Assembly (NCBI RefSeq): GCF_013299185.1
Contig: NZ_JAAFKG010000010.1
Coordinates: forward strand, 1 to 64,000
Length of the DNA stretch: 64,000 bases
DNA from: Microcoleus sp. bin48.metabat.b7b8b9.023
Lineage (GTDB): Bacteria > Cyanobacteriota > Cyanobacteriia > Cyanobacteriales > Microcoleaceae
Reading direction: 5' to 3'
Shown here: one piece after another, positions 45,290-54,088 of the stretch
Layout of the letters: each line of letters begins with the position of its first letter
Numbering within the stretch: position 1 is the first letter of the stretch
Translations under genes and position numbers: made by a program
The notes under the pieces: generated by a model
The model's database searches: none
Seen by the model: only the letters and a program-made list of their open reading frames with translations
Told to the model about the DNA's origin: nothing

Positions 45290-46036
45290 TTAATCTGAGT
45301 TCAAAAACTCCAAATAATTATTAGTCAATTCTTTGACTGCTAAATCGTGAAATTGTTGGCCGTGTTCGGGAGTTGCTAAGGCTGGATTTGAACCCATTCT
45401 CCCGTCGGGAAATCGGCGGCGGAAGTCAGCAGCACTATAAATTTTATGCCCAGATCCAACTTCTTCCGAAAGCGGTGCTTGCTTGATTGCTTCTGGATAA
45501 AGGTACTGGGTTACGGCAATTTCGCTGGGGGTGGCGTGGGAACCTTCTTGGTTTCCGTACAATTCTTTGGCGAGTTTGTAGACTGAACCGCACATGAACC
45601 AGTTGCCGATTTGACACTGGATTCGATCGCCATTTGGTACATTTAAGTCCGACAAATGCGCGTATGTCTCGGAAAATGCTGCTTTCATCGTGGCAATATT
45701 GCCGCCGTGACCGTTAATAAAGAAATATTTCTCAAATCCAGCTTTTGCTAAAGATGTGATATAATCTCTGATTACCAAAATTAGGGTCTGCGGTCGGAGG
45801 CTGATGCTACCGGGAAAGCTGGTGTGGTGCAAAGCCATGCCGACATTAATTGTCGGGCCGACTAAGGCATTGGCTGCTTCGCCGACACTCTGGGCGATCG
45901 CACCAGCAGTAATCGCGTCAGTTCCGATTAAACCGGTGGGCCCGTGTTGTTCGGTGGAGCCGATCGGGATAATTATGCCTCGGGAGCTCTCAAGATAAGC
46001 TTCAACAAGAGGCCAGGTACTCAAATGCAGCAACAT
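45290..46036 (-). CDS. Creatininase-family amidohydrolase
   Basis: The protein has 248 residues from the ATG at 46036; an in-frame TTG nine bases upstream is possible. The metal-binding segments STEQHGPTGLIGTDAI (about 25-40) and INGHGGNIA (about 105) are diagnostic of creatininase-like hydrolases, which include creatininase, the riboflavin/F420 enzyme ArfB and mycofactocin peptidase MftE. The glutamate in GNQEGSHATPSE near residue 165 completes the metal site. The particular substrate cannot be read; cyanobacteria generally carry one such gene of unknown role. Confidence 0.88.
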   Translation of the reverse strand: MLLHLSTWPLVEAYLESSRGIIIPIGSTEQHGPTGLIGTDAITAGAIAQSVGEAANALVGPTINVGMALHHTSFPGSISLRPQTLILVIRDYITSLAKAGFEKYFFINGHGGNIATMKAAFSETYAHLSDLNVPNGDRIQCQIGNWFMCGSVYKLAKELYGNQEGSHATPSEIAVTQYLYPEAIKQAPLSEEVGSGHKIYSAADFRRRFPDGRMGSNPALATPEHGQQFHDLAVKELTNNYLEFLNSD

Positions 46037-46154
46037 TATAGGCAATCTACAGAATTTTTACTTGTAAGTTCGATCGTAGCGGGCCTGGGTCAGTTGTAGC
46101 TCGCGTTCAAAACTCCTCGCCTTTGCCCCCGCTTGCGTCCGGTTCCTGTCTAGT

Positions 46155-46242
46155 GCTCGCGTCTAACCCACGACACCCGCTCGCGTCTAACCCACGACAC
46201 CCGCTCGCGTCTAACCCACGAAGCTCGCGTCTAACCCACAAA
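46155..46242. repeat. 24-bp tandem repeat, four copies
   Basis: GCTCGCGTCTAACCCACGAC starts at 46155, 46179 and 46203 (24-bp period) and again at 46223 with four bases missing. The rest of the 478-bp gap 46037-46514 shows no gene. Confidence 0.88.
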
Positions 46243-46514
46243 ACACTATTCCTCAAAAACCCGTTAGATTGCCAGATTTATCGTTAATTTAGCGCCATAT
46301 TTTTAGAGTTACCAGGTTTCGGAGCGTAAATTCGATCGGGGTAGTATCTTCAACCAAAGCTGTAGGGTTCGGTTAAACTTTAAGAACAACATTACTAATC
46401 TTTAATAAATTAACCATTTATTTACTAAAACTTTACCTTTTAATAACCTTTTGCCTGTACGATAAAGCCATCTCCCTATATATTGGGTGTAACCTGGTCA
46501 ATCACAAGCGGGCA

Positions 46515-46679
46515 ATGTTTTACAAAGTAATACCGACCCCTAACAATGACCAGGCTTCTAACGCCTGGACGGAGGCAGACAGCGCAGCTATCGCAACTGC
46601 TCAACGGCTATATTTCTTGCACGAACAAGTAAAAAAAGTCGAGCGTATGTCTGTCGGATGGACTGGCGAAAGATTATAA
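46515..46679 (+). CDS. Small protein of unknown function, 54 residues
   Basis: An ATG opens a 54-codon frame: MFYKVIPTPNNDQ, then a helical AWTEADSAAIATAQRLYFLH and a basic HEQVKKVERM, ending GWTGERL. There is no strong Shine-Dalgarno site. It lies 112 bases upstream of an OmpR-type regulator in the same direction. I do not recognise a family; codon use looks ordinary for this genome. Coding status is likely but unproven. Confidence 0.45.
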   Translation: MFYKVIPTPNNDQASNAWTEADSAAIATAQRLYFLHEQVKKVERMSVGWTGERL

Positions 46680-46791
46680 GTGATTGAATAGTCGATCGTT
46701 CATAAAGAGCGATCGCAGCGCGAAAGTGCCTCAGCTACTGAAGAAGGCACCTCCCGCTAGCCACATACAAACATAACCCCCACTGATATTT

Positions 46792-47532
46792 ATGTCTTCT
46801 GCTGAATTAAGCGAAAGTCCTTCAAGGCTGGCTGTTGGACAAGCCGGCCGCATCTTGTTACTGGAAGGTGAAGACCTGTTGCGGGAGATGCTAGCTTTAG
46901 CTCTGAAAGAACAGGGCTATGAGGTGGTGGTTACTAGCGACGGGCGCAACGCTCTGCCTTCTGTGCAGGCTTCCTCGTCTTACCACAGTGAATTTGGTTT
47001 TAACCTGTTAATTATGGACTCAATTAACGGTTTAGATCTGTGTCGAATGTTACGACATCAAGGAAATCCCGTTCCTATTTTGATTATCGGTGCTAGAGGA
47101 AGTGCAAACAACTGCGCTTTTTATCTAGAAGCCGGATCGGATGATTATCTCACCAAGCCTTTTGGAATGCGGGAGTTTATCGCCCGGTGTCGGGCACTGA
47201 TGCGGCGCCAGCGCCTCGGTCAGTTGCCACAACCGATGATGCTGCAATATAAGAACATAACTCTGTATCCTGAAGAGTGCCGCGTCTTGGTTCACGGCAT
47301 TGAAGTAAAATTTTCTCCTAAACAGTTTCGCTTACTAGAACTATTTATGAGTAATCCCCGGCGAGTTTGGTCTCGCGATCAGTTGCTGGAAAAAATTTGG
47401 GGTCAAGATTTTATCGGAGACAGCAAAACAGTAGATGTTCACATCCGCTGGCTGCGCGAAAAGTTGGAAATCGATCCGGGTCAACCGGAATATATCATTA
47501 CAGTACGGGGGTTCGGCTATCGATTTGGTTGA
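46792..47532 (+). CDS. OmpR-type response regulator with atypical receiver
   Basis: The protein has 246 residues: receiver (about 18-135) and winged helix (about 148-245, with KQFRLLELFMSNPRRVWSR and TVRGFGYRFG). The DNA-binding half is typical. The receiver departs from the norm: the acidic pair region reads LLLEGEDLL, the acceptor loop is shortened (IMDSINGLDLC), and the conserved Thr/Ser after strand 4 is glycine (ILIIGARGS); the lysine in YLTKPF is kept. Phosphorylation may be weak or absent. No kinase gene is adjacent. Confidence 0.88.
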   Translation: MSSAELSESPSRLAVGQAGRILLLEGEDLLREMLALALKEQGYEVVVTSDGRNALPSVQASSSYHSEFGFNLLIMDSINGLDLCRMLRHQGNPVPILIIGARGSANNCAFYLEAGSDDYLTKPFGMREFIARCRALMRRQRLGQLPQPMMLQYKNITLYPEECRVLVHGIEVKFSPKQFRLLELFMSNPRRVWSRDQLLEKIWGQDFIGDSKTVDVHIRWLREKLEIDPGQPEYIITVRGFGYRFG

Positions 47533-47636
47533 TTGTTTTAATCTGTTGTATGGTTACCAGTTCGAGTTAAATATGACATAGGTAGGGATACAACAATGTT
47601 GTGTCCTTATTTGTATGTATAGGGCAATTATTGATG

Positions 47637-47706
47637 AGGTACGTTGTTGGGCTTGGGCCCTCTTGAGACGTATAGATAAACGGGGCTAAAGCCCAACTAC
47701 ATACCT
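47637..47706. repeat. 70-bp hairpin repeat, copy 1 of 2 upstream of phoX
   Basis: AGGTACGTTGTTGGGCTTGG at one end and GGGGCTAAAGCCC...ATACCT at the other form a long stem. The second copy at 47781 is the same length and looks identical by eye. Confidence 0.85.
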
Positions 47707-47780
47707 TTATTAAATTGGAATATATCCTTAAGTCCAGCAAATTGTGTTACAAAAAGCTAGAGATTAGTGTTCGAGTGCAT

Positions 47781-47850
47781 AGGTACGTTGTTGGGCTTGG
47801 GCCCTCTTGAGACGTATAGATAAACGGGGCTAAAGCCCAACTACATACCT
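47781..47850. repeat. 70-bp hairpin repeat, copy 2 of 2 upstream of phoX
   Basis: Second copy, 144 bp after the first and ending 68 bases before the phoX ATG. The rest of the 386-bp gap has no gene. Confidence 0.85.
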
Positions 47851-47918
47851 TTCAAAAAAATGACCGTCAATTGAGTTTATAGTCTGCGGATAATTAGTCC
47901 TTAACCATTTTTTTACCT

Positions 47919-50177
47919 ATGACTGTCAAGCGTCGAGAATTCCTAATTTTCTTGGGTGCAACTGCCGGTGGTGTTGCACTCAATTCTTGCCAACAAAAAT
48001 TTACGATGCCCTTCTCACCGCCAGTTAACTCTGCCAAGAGTGTGGATAATATGGCACGAGGCATAAACTTCCAACCAGTCAAAGGGCCGATGCCTTTGCT
48101 AACCAGCAGCACCTTGACAGAAACTGGACAATTCATCCCCATTAGCAGCGCGTCCACCCAGCAGCAAACGCAAGCTTACAGCGCTTACGAAGTAGCAGAC
48201 GACCTCCTGCTTCCAGAAGGCTTTACCTACGATATCGTAGCTGCTTGGGGAGACAAAGTGGGCGATTCTCACTTCGGCTACAACAATGACTATCTCTCTT
48301 TTGTAGAAACTGGCAAAGGTGAGGGATTGTTGACCGTTAATTTCGAGTATATCAGTGCCAAGCCTTGGATTCAAAGTTATCAAAAAGTTATTGGCAAATC
48401 TCTGCCTTTTGCTAAGTTAGAAGCGGCAGTTACCTCCGCCGGAAAAGTAGGAATTAATGCCTTTTCTGCGTCGGACAAAGACCAGACAAAAAAAATGGTT
48501 GCGGAAGTGTCGAAAGCAGCTTTAATTGAGGTGGGAATGGGGGTAATTTCTATCAAAATAAATGATGATGGCAAATGGGTAAGAACGCATTCTCCAGCCG
48601 ATCGCCGAATTACGGGTATTTCCGGCCTAGAAGACGGGCGCTACCTCAAATCCACCGGCCCGGGGGTAGCCGTGTTTAACAAAAAAGGTAAAGGCTACTC
48701 GGACAAATTGGGATCAAAAATCATCGGCACCTTTCATAACTGTGCGGGCGGGACTACGCCTTGGGGAACGGTTTTTAGCGCTGAAGAAAACATCCAGAAT
48801 TTCGTACCGGAACCTGTGTTTGCAGACGGTACATCTTTCGATCCAAGCAAGAAAAATTTCTACATCGATACGGAAGAAATTGGCGGTTTGGGGAATGTCT
48901 TCGGCTTGGCGGGTAATAAATACGGCTGGATGGTAGAAGTAGATCCGGCTAACCCCAAGGACTACGGCACCAAACACACTTGGCTGGGACGCTGCCGCCA
49001 CGAAGCTGTAGGCATTCGCGTAGTAGCCGGAAAACCATTAGCATTTTACTCGGGGTGCGATCGGCGCAGCGGACATATTTACAAATTCGTCAGCAAAAAC
49101 CCTGTTAAAAACCCCAAAGATAAAGCTAATTCCCAGCTATTGACAGACGGAATGCTTTATGCTGCCAAGTTTAACGCTGACGGCACCGGTAGGTGGATTC
49201 CATTAAAAACTGACACCCCTGTGAATCCAGATTTGCCTAGCTTGCATGGAGGCGGAATGATTAATTTGCCGCTGCGTCCAGCAGGTGGTTTTGTCAAAGT
49301 CGAAAAAGATGCAGAAGCAGTTGCTTTCAAACAAAAATTCAAGACTTTAAATGACCTCTACGAAGGCACAGCTAAGGAAAAACAAGGTGCAATTTTAATA
49401 GACGCTCATTATGCCGCCAGCGCCGCAGGAGCTACTTGCACTGCTCGTCCCGAAGACACTAAAATTGCTCCTGACGGTTCTCTATACATTACCTTTACTT
49501 CCGGTTCTGCCAGCGATAGCGACGGCGGGCCGGATTTGCGAATTTTTCAAGGCAAGGATGGCAAATCTTACGAATATGGCTGGATTATGCGCTTAGTTGA
49601 AGAGGGTAACGATCCCTCTGCAATGACTTTTCAGTGGAAAATGTTTGCGACGGGTGGCGAACCGGCTGAGGGCGGATTGGGTTTTTCTAATCCAGATAAT
49701 TTACTGATTGACAAGGGTGGCAATGTTTGGATGGTAAATGATATGTCTTCTGACAAACTGAATGCGCCTGTTGCTGCTGGCAGAGTTGATAAAGATGGGA
49801 AACCGATTAGCCAATCTAATTTGCGCGGTTTGTACGGTAACAATGCAATTTGGTTTTTGCCGGCTTCTGGCCCCAATGCTGGGGAGGCTTTTTTGTTTGG
49901 AATTGGGCCGATGGAGTGCGAAACTACTGGGCCGTTTTTTACTGAGGATGAAAAGACTTTGTTTTTGGCGATTCAGCATCCAGGAGAAATTAACGGGATG
50001 CGGCAGGATATGGCGGCAGACGATCGCAATTTTGCCATGAAGACTATTGATGGTAAGGAATTTTTGCAGGCTCGAAAAGTGCCGGTAGGATCGAATTGGC
50101 CTGGGAAAACAGTTAATAATCCACCTAAACCTGCGGTGGTGGCAATTCGGCGGGTGAATTCGCAGCCGTTGACTTAG
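47919..50177 (+). CDS. phoX: PhoX-family alkaline phosphatase
   Basis: The protein has 752 residues. The N-terminus KRREFLIFLGATAGGVALNS is a twin-arginine signal, ending near a Cys (LNSC) that could be lipidated, so it is exported folded. The body is DUF839/PhoX: LGRCRHEAVGIRV near residue 355, SGCDRRSGHIYKF, CTARPEDTKIAPDG near 507, and FSNPDNLLIDKGG near 590. PhoX uses calcium and iron to hydrolyse phosphate esters. The order of the conserved acidic, cysteine and arginine residues fits the family. It is likely induced by phosphate starvation, although no clear Pho box is visible. Confidence 0.9.
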   Translation: MTVKRREFLIFLGATAGGVALNSCQQKFTMPFSPPVNSAKSVDNMARGINFQPVKGPMPLLTSSTLTETGQFIPISSASTQQQTQAYSAYEVADDLLLPEGFTYDIVAAWGDKVGDSHFGYNNDYLSFVETGKGEGLLTVNFEYISAKPWIQSYQKVIGKSLPFAKLEAAVTSAGKVGINAFSASDKDQTKKMVAEVSKAALIEVGMGVISIKINDDGKWVRTHSPADRRITGISGLEDGRYLKSTGPGVAVFNKKGKGYSDKLGSKIIGTFHNCAGGTTPWGTVFSAEENIQNFVPEPVFADGTSFDPSKKNFYIDTEEIGGLGNVFGLAGNKYGWMVEVDPANPKDYGTKHTWLGRCRHEAVGIRVVAGKPLAFYSGCDRRSGHIYKFVSKNPVKNPKDKANSQLLTDGMLYAAKFNADGTGRWIPLKTDTPVNPDLPSLHGGGMINLPLRPAGGFVKVEKDAEAVAFKQKFKTLNDLYEGTAKEKQGAILIDAHYAASAAGATCTARPEDTKIAPDGSLYITFTSGSASDSDGGPDLRIFQGKDGKSYEYGWIMRLVEEGNDPSAMTFQWKMFATGGEPAEGGLGFSNPDNLLIDKGGNVWMVNDMSSDKLNAPVAAGRVDKDGKPISQSNLRGLYGNNAIWFLPASGPNAGEAFLFGIGPMECETTGPFFTEDEKTLFLAIQHPGEINGMRQDMAADDRNFAMKTIDGKEFLQARKVPVGSNWPGKTVNNPPKPAVVAIRRVNSQPLT

Positions 50178-50182
50178 TTTCA

Positions 50183-50220
50183 ATTTGAGCGCAAAGGGCG
50201 ATCGCCCTTTGCACTCAAAT
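50183..50220. terminator. Long palindrome after phoX
   Basis: ATTTGAG/CTCAAAT outer arms and GCAAAGGGCGATCGCCCTTT inner palindrome with a HIP1 octamer at the centre, six bases after the phoX stop. It lacks a T-run but could end transcription or stabilise the mRNA. Confidence 0.6.
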
Positions 50221-50291
50221 CCCTCAATCCAAAACCTAAGTATGTCGGGTGCTTGTGTCTGCACCTTATATCGTTTCCGGGTGGTGCATCG

Positions 50292-50360
50292 GAATTATAT
50301 AGTGCGAGCGTCCATAGCGAACGAACCAATCGCGAGCGAGACGCTCGCACTACATAATTC
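50292..50360. mobile_element. MITE-like element with 21-bp inverted ends
   Basis: GAATTATATAGTGCGAGCGT at one end and the complementary ACGCTCGCACTACATAATTC at the other differ at one position. The loop is about 27 bases. The rest of the 744-bp gap 50178-50921 has no convincing gene. Confidence 0.65.
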
Positions 50361-50921
50361 AAATATATTATTCCGACGCTAGCGGATTTGATATTACTGC
50401 TATTGGGCAAAACCATGCAGGCGATCGCTTATGGCTTATGGCTTCTGCTCTGAATTTGTACGATCGATAAATTACCACCACAGCCCGAAGCTTGCACTCC
50501 CGGCACTTTCACTTAAAAAGTGCAACAAATACCCCAGCGCTCGCAATATTACCTCTATGTATTGTAGAATCGAAAGCAAGCGTTTGTATTTATTCATTCA
50601 TTCAATAAAAAATGTTGTACAGTCGTGCGGTGCACGCTGCTGTTCAAAAGTTGCATCTCAAAAATCAGCAGGCTCAGGCAACACTGAATAACCAGAATAA
50701 AACTTACGAAAAGAAACCGGGTTTTTACAACAAATCTTGGTTTGACAGCGACGAATCTGCTTGCTAAATCCGTTTCTCAATTCCTGTGCATCCCAAAGAA
50801 AGGGAAATACCGGATGGCGATTTGGGCGGGCCGTCAATTTTTTCCAGGTGGATGTCGCCCGCCTGCGAGTATTTTTGAACTCAAAACAATCCCGATCCTA
50901 ATCAGATCCAGCACTAACGTT

Positions 50922-53675
50922 GTGAACAAAACCCCATCTACTACCACCGAAGCCGCAAAAACGGCTGGCTCCCGAACCCTCCGAACAGTTCTGATAGTTC
51001 CCTTCGTCTTGCAACTGTTCGCGGCGGTGGGACTGGTAGGATATCTCTCATTTAAAAACGGACAGAAGGCAGTCAACGAAATTGCCGATCGACTAATGAC
51101 AGAAGTAGGCAGCCGCGTCCAACAGAATCTCGGTGCTTACCTGACTGTACCCCATCAGGTCAACCAGATCAATGCTGCTGCGATCGATCTCGGCACCCTC
51201 AACCTGGAAGATGTACCTCTTTTACAGCGTCATTTTTGGCGGCAGCTTCAGATATTTAACACCCTCACTTTTACTGGTTTAGGATTAGAACAAAGAGACA
51301 ACTTAGGGGCAGAAAGGCTCGACAATGGCTCGCTGACTTGGAGAGTATCGACAGCAGCAAGTAACTATGATTTCCGCACCTATGCCACCAATGAATCCGG
51401 CGAAATCGGCGCAGTATTAAACAACAAAATTAATTTTGACCCGCGCACTCGCCCCTGGTACAAAGCTGCGGTAGCTGCTGGTAAACCCACCTGGAGTCAA
51501 ATTTATCCCAATACAGCGGGTATTACTGCCTATCTCGGCGCGTCTATGCCTTTCTACGACAAACAAGGGAAATTGCAAGGGGTATTGCTAACTAATATTA
51601 ATTTGTCCACCATTGGCAAATTTTTGCAAAGTTTGAAAATTGGCGAAACCGGACAGGTTTTTATTGTAGAGCGATCGGGAATGCTAGTCGCAACTTCGAC
51701 AGGAGAAAGACCGTTTCATACCATCAATAAAGAATACGGAGCAGAACGAGTTAAAGCAATTGACAGTAAAAATACTTTCACTCAAACCACGGCTAAATAT
51801 TTACGATCTAATTTTAACGAGTTCCAATCTCTAAAAACGGCGCAGTCACTAGAATTTGATGTTGAGGGGAAAAAACAATATTTACAAGTTCTACCTTGGC
51901 AAGATGACAAAGGATTGGATTGGTTGATTGTGGTCGTTGTTCCAGAATCTGATTTCATGGCACAAATTAATGCCAATACTAAGGCGACAATTTTGTTGTG
52001 TGCTGCTGCGGGACTCGTGGCGATAATTGTCGGAGTTGTTACAGCTAGATGGGTGACAAAACCAATTTTATCTTTGAACGAGGCTGCCAAAAATATTGCT
52101 AAAGGTGAATGGGGCAAAAGTGTAACGCTCAACCGATCCGATGAAGTCGGGGAACTTGCCAATTCATTTAATAGTATGGCGGCACAATTGCAAGTATCCT
52201 TCACGGAAATGCAAGCTTTGAATGCCGAATTATCCCAGAGTGAAAGCAGACTCAACCAAATTTTAGAAGCGGTGCCGGTGGGTATATTTGTCGCCGAGTC
52301 TAGTGGCAAACCTTACTATGTTAATTCTCGCGCTCAGGATTTATTGGGGAGGGGTATAGTAGCTAATACTTCGGGGGAACTGCGAGAGATTTATCAAGCT
52401 TATTTGGCAGGTACCAACGAACTTTATCCAGCAGACAAAGAACCCCTTGCTAATGCTTTTAAAGGAGCCAGCGTTAACGTTGATGATATGGAAATTCGCC
52501 AGTCTGACAGGATTATTCCGATCGAGGTTTGGGGAACGCCCATTTATGATGATAAAGGAAAGGTGAGTTATGCGATCGCAGCTTTTGCCGATATCACCCA
52601 GCGCAAACAAGCCGAGAAATTGGTAGCGGAATACAACCGCACTCTCGAAGTCCAAGTCACCGAAAGAACCCAAGAGCTCAAAACAGCCTTAGACAACCTC
52701 CAAACCACTCAAGAAGAGCTGATTCAATCGGAAAAAATGGCTGCTTTAGGCCAATTAGTCGCCGGAGTTGCCCACGAATTGAATACTCCTCTGGGCGCAA
52801 TTCGATCGACAGCCGGAAGTATGACTACTTTTTTAGAGCAAACCATCACCAATTTGCCCTCACTGTTTCAGTCGCTTTCCCCCGCAGAATCTGAAAGTTT
52901 TAACACACTACTGTATCGTTCGCTACAAAAAGATCTGACTTTAACAGCTAAAGAAGAAAGGAAGTTAAAGCGGGCTTTGATTAGTCAACTCGAAGACGAA
53001 AACATTGACGAGGCGAATGCGATCGCCGACACTTTGGTAGATATGGGGATTTACGAGGCGGACGACTTTCTGTCTCTGCTGCAAAAGGTCGATCGCGATC
53101 GTATCTTAGAAATGGCTTACAAACTCTCCGAAATCCAGCGAGGAACCCAAACAATCAACACCGCAGCCGATCGCGCTTCTAAAGTCGTATTCGCCTTGAA
53201 AACCTATGGCCGTTACGACTCATCAGAAACGATGGCTGCATCTAATATAACCGAAGGCATAGAAACCGTACTCACCCTGTATCAAAATAACCTCAAACAC
53301 AACGTCGAAGTCATCCGCAATTTCCAAACAATACCGCCCGTAATGTGCTATGTAGACCAACTCAATCAAGTATGGACAAATCTGATTCACAACGCCCTGC
53401 AAGCGATGGACAATCAAGGCACATTAACTCTGGATATCCTTCAGGAAGGCAACAATATCAAAATCGGCGTTACAGATAGCGGCGCCGGAATTCCATCCGA
53501 AGTAATGCCCAAAATATTCGCTCCATTCTTCACCACAAAACCCCCCGGAGAAGGCAGCGGTCTGGGTCTCGATATAGTCAGAAAAATTATTGACAAACAT
53601 CGCGGTAAAATAGAAGTTGAATCTGTTCCAGGCAAAACTACTTTTACAGTTGTTCTACCTGTCAATCTCTCCTAA
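50922..53675 (+). CDS. Membrane sensor histidine kinase, Cache-HAMP-PAS type (unit 1)
   Basis: The protein has 917 residues from a GTG at 50922; an in-frame ATG at 50814 lies in a leader that resembles non-coding DNA upstream of the paralogue at 60330. Order: TM1 (about 22-44), periplasmic Cache domain (to about 350, with DPRTRPWYKAA), TM2 (about 355-380), HAMP, PAS (about 440-560), coiled coil with TLEVQVTERTQEL, H-box VAHELNTPLGAIR (His618), and an HATPase with N-box at residue 824. About 200 residues separate H- and N-box, roughly 95 more than usual. The next gene is a receiver, so they form a pair. Confidence 0.92.
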   Translation: MNKTPSTTTEAAKTAGSRTLRTVLIVPFVLQLFAAVGLVGYLSFKNGQKAVNEIADRLMTEVGSRVQQNLGAYLTVPHQVNQINAAAIDLGTLNLEDVPLLQRHFWRQLQIFNTLTFTGLGLEQRDNLGAERLDNGSLTWRVSTAASNYDFRTYATNESGEIGAVLNNKINFDPRTRPWYKAAVAAGKPTWSQIYPNTAGITAYLGASMPFYDKQGKLQGVLLTNINLSTIGKFLQSLKIGETGQVFIVERSGMLVATSTGERPFHTINKEYGAERVKAIDSKNTFTQTTAKYLRSNFNEFQSLKTAQSLEFDVEGKKQYLQVLPWQDDKGLDWLIVVVVPESDFMAQINANTKATILLCAAAGLVAIIVGVVTARWVTKPILSLNEAAKNIAKGEWGKSVTLNRSDEVGELANSFNSMAAQLQVSFTEMQALNAELSQSESRLNQILEAVPVGIFVAESSGKPYYVNSRAQDLLGRGIVANTSGELREIYQAYLAGTNELYPADKEPLANAFKGASVNVDDMEIRQSDRIIPIEVWGTPIYDDKGKVSYAIAAFADITQRKQAEKLVAEYNRTLEVQVTERTQELKTALDNLQTTQEELIQSEKMAALGQLVAGVAHELNTPLGAIRSTAGSMTTFLEQTITNLPSLFQSLSPAESESFNTLLYRSLQKDLTLTAKEERKLKRALISQLEDENIDEANAIADTLVDMGIYEADDFLSLLQKVDRDRILEMAYKLSEIQRGTQTINTAADRASKVVFALKTYGRYDSSETMAASNITEGIETVLTLYQNNLKHNVEVIRNFQTIPPVMCYVDQLNQVWTNLIHNALQAMDNQGTLTLDILQEGNNIKIGVTDSGAGIPSEVMPKIFAPFFTTKPPGEGSGLGLDIVRKIIDKHRGKIEVESVPGKTTFTVVLPVNLS

Positions 53676-53695
53676 AAATTAGTTAATTAGCAAAA

Positions 53696-54088
53696 ATGTC
53701 TAAACCAATTATCCTGTGTGTTGATGACGAGAAAGTAGTTTTAAAAAGTCTGAAAACGCAACTAAAATCTGCCTTTGGGAATGCTTATCTTTACGAGATA
53801 GCAGAAAGTCCCGCCGATGCTCTAGAGTTAATTGATGAATTCACTGACGACGAAATCTCAGTTATCTTGATTGTATCGGATTGGTTAATGCCAGGAATGA
53901 AAGGAGATGAATTTCTGATTCGAGTTCATCAAAAATTTCCAAAAACAGTAAAAATTATGCTGACAGGTCAAGCCGATGAAGAGGCAGTCAAAAGGGCTTT
54001 TGACGAAGCCAACCTCCATCGGTGTTTGCAGAAACCTTGGTCGGAATCAGAGTTGATCGAAACCATTAAAACAGCCTTATCGTTATGA
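53696..54088 (+). CDS. Single receiver protein (unit 1)
   Basis: The protein has 130 residues with every active-site residue: CVDDEK, acceptor Asp62 in VSDWLMPGMKGDEF, Thr in MLTGQAD and Lys in LQKPW. The spacing to the kinase upstream is 20 bases and its stop overlaps the start of the cyclase downstream, so the three genes form one operon. The protein at 63240 differs at about 17 of 130 positions by eye. It probably carries phosphate from the kinase to the next receiver. Confidence 0.93.
   Translation: MSKPIILCVDDEKVVLKSLKTQLKSAFGNAYLYEIAESPADALELIDEFTDDEISVILIVSDWLMPGMKGDEFLIRVHQKFPKTVKIMLTGQADEEAVKRAFDEANLHRCLQKPWSESELIETIKTALSL

Noticed and set aside
47895-47918. Pho box before phoX (CTTAACCA)
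   Set aside because: Only one half-site is seen and it overlaps the ribosome binding region; known boxes have three spaced repeats.
50742-50921. Longer N-terminus of the unit 1 kinase
   Set aside because: This stretch resembles non-coding leader DNA upstream of the unit 3 kinase, whose coding region starts just before TM1.
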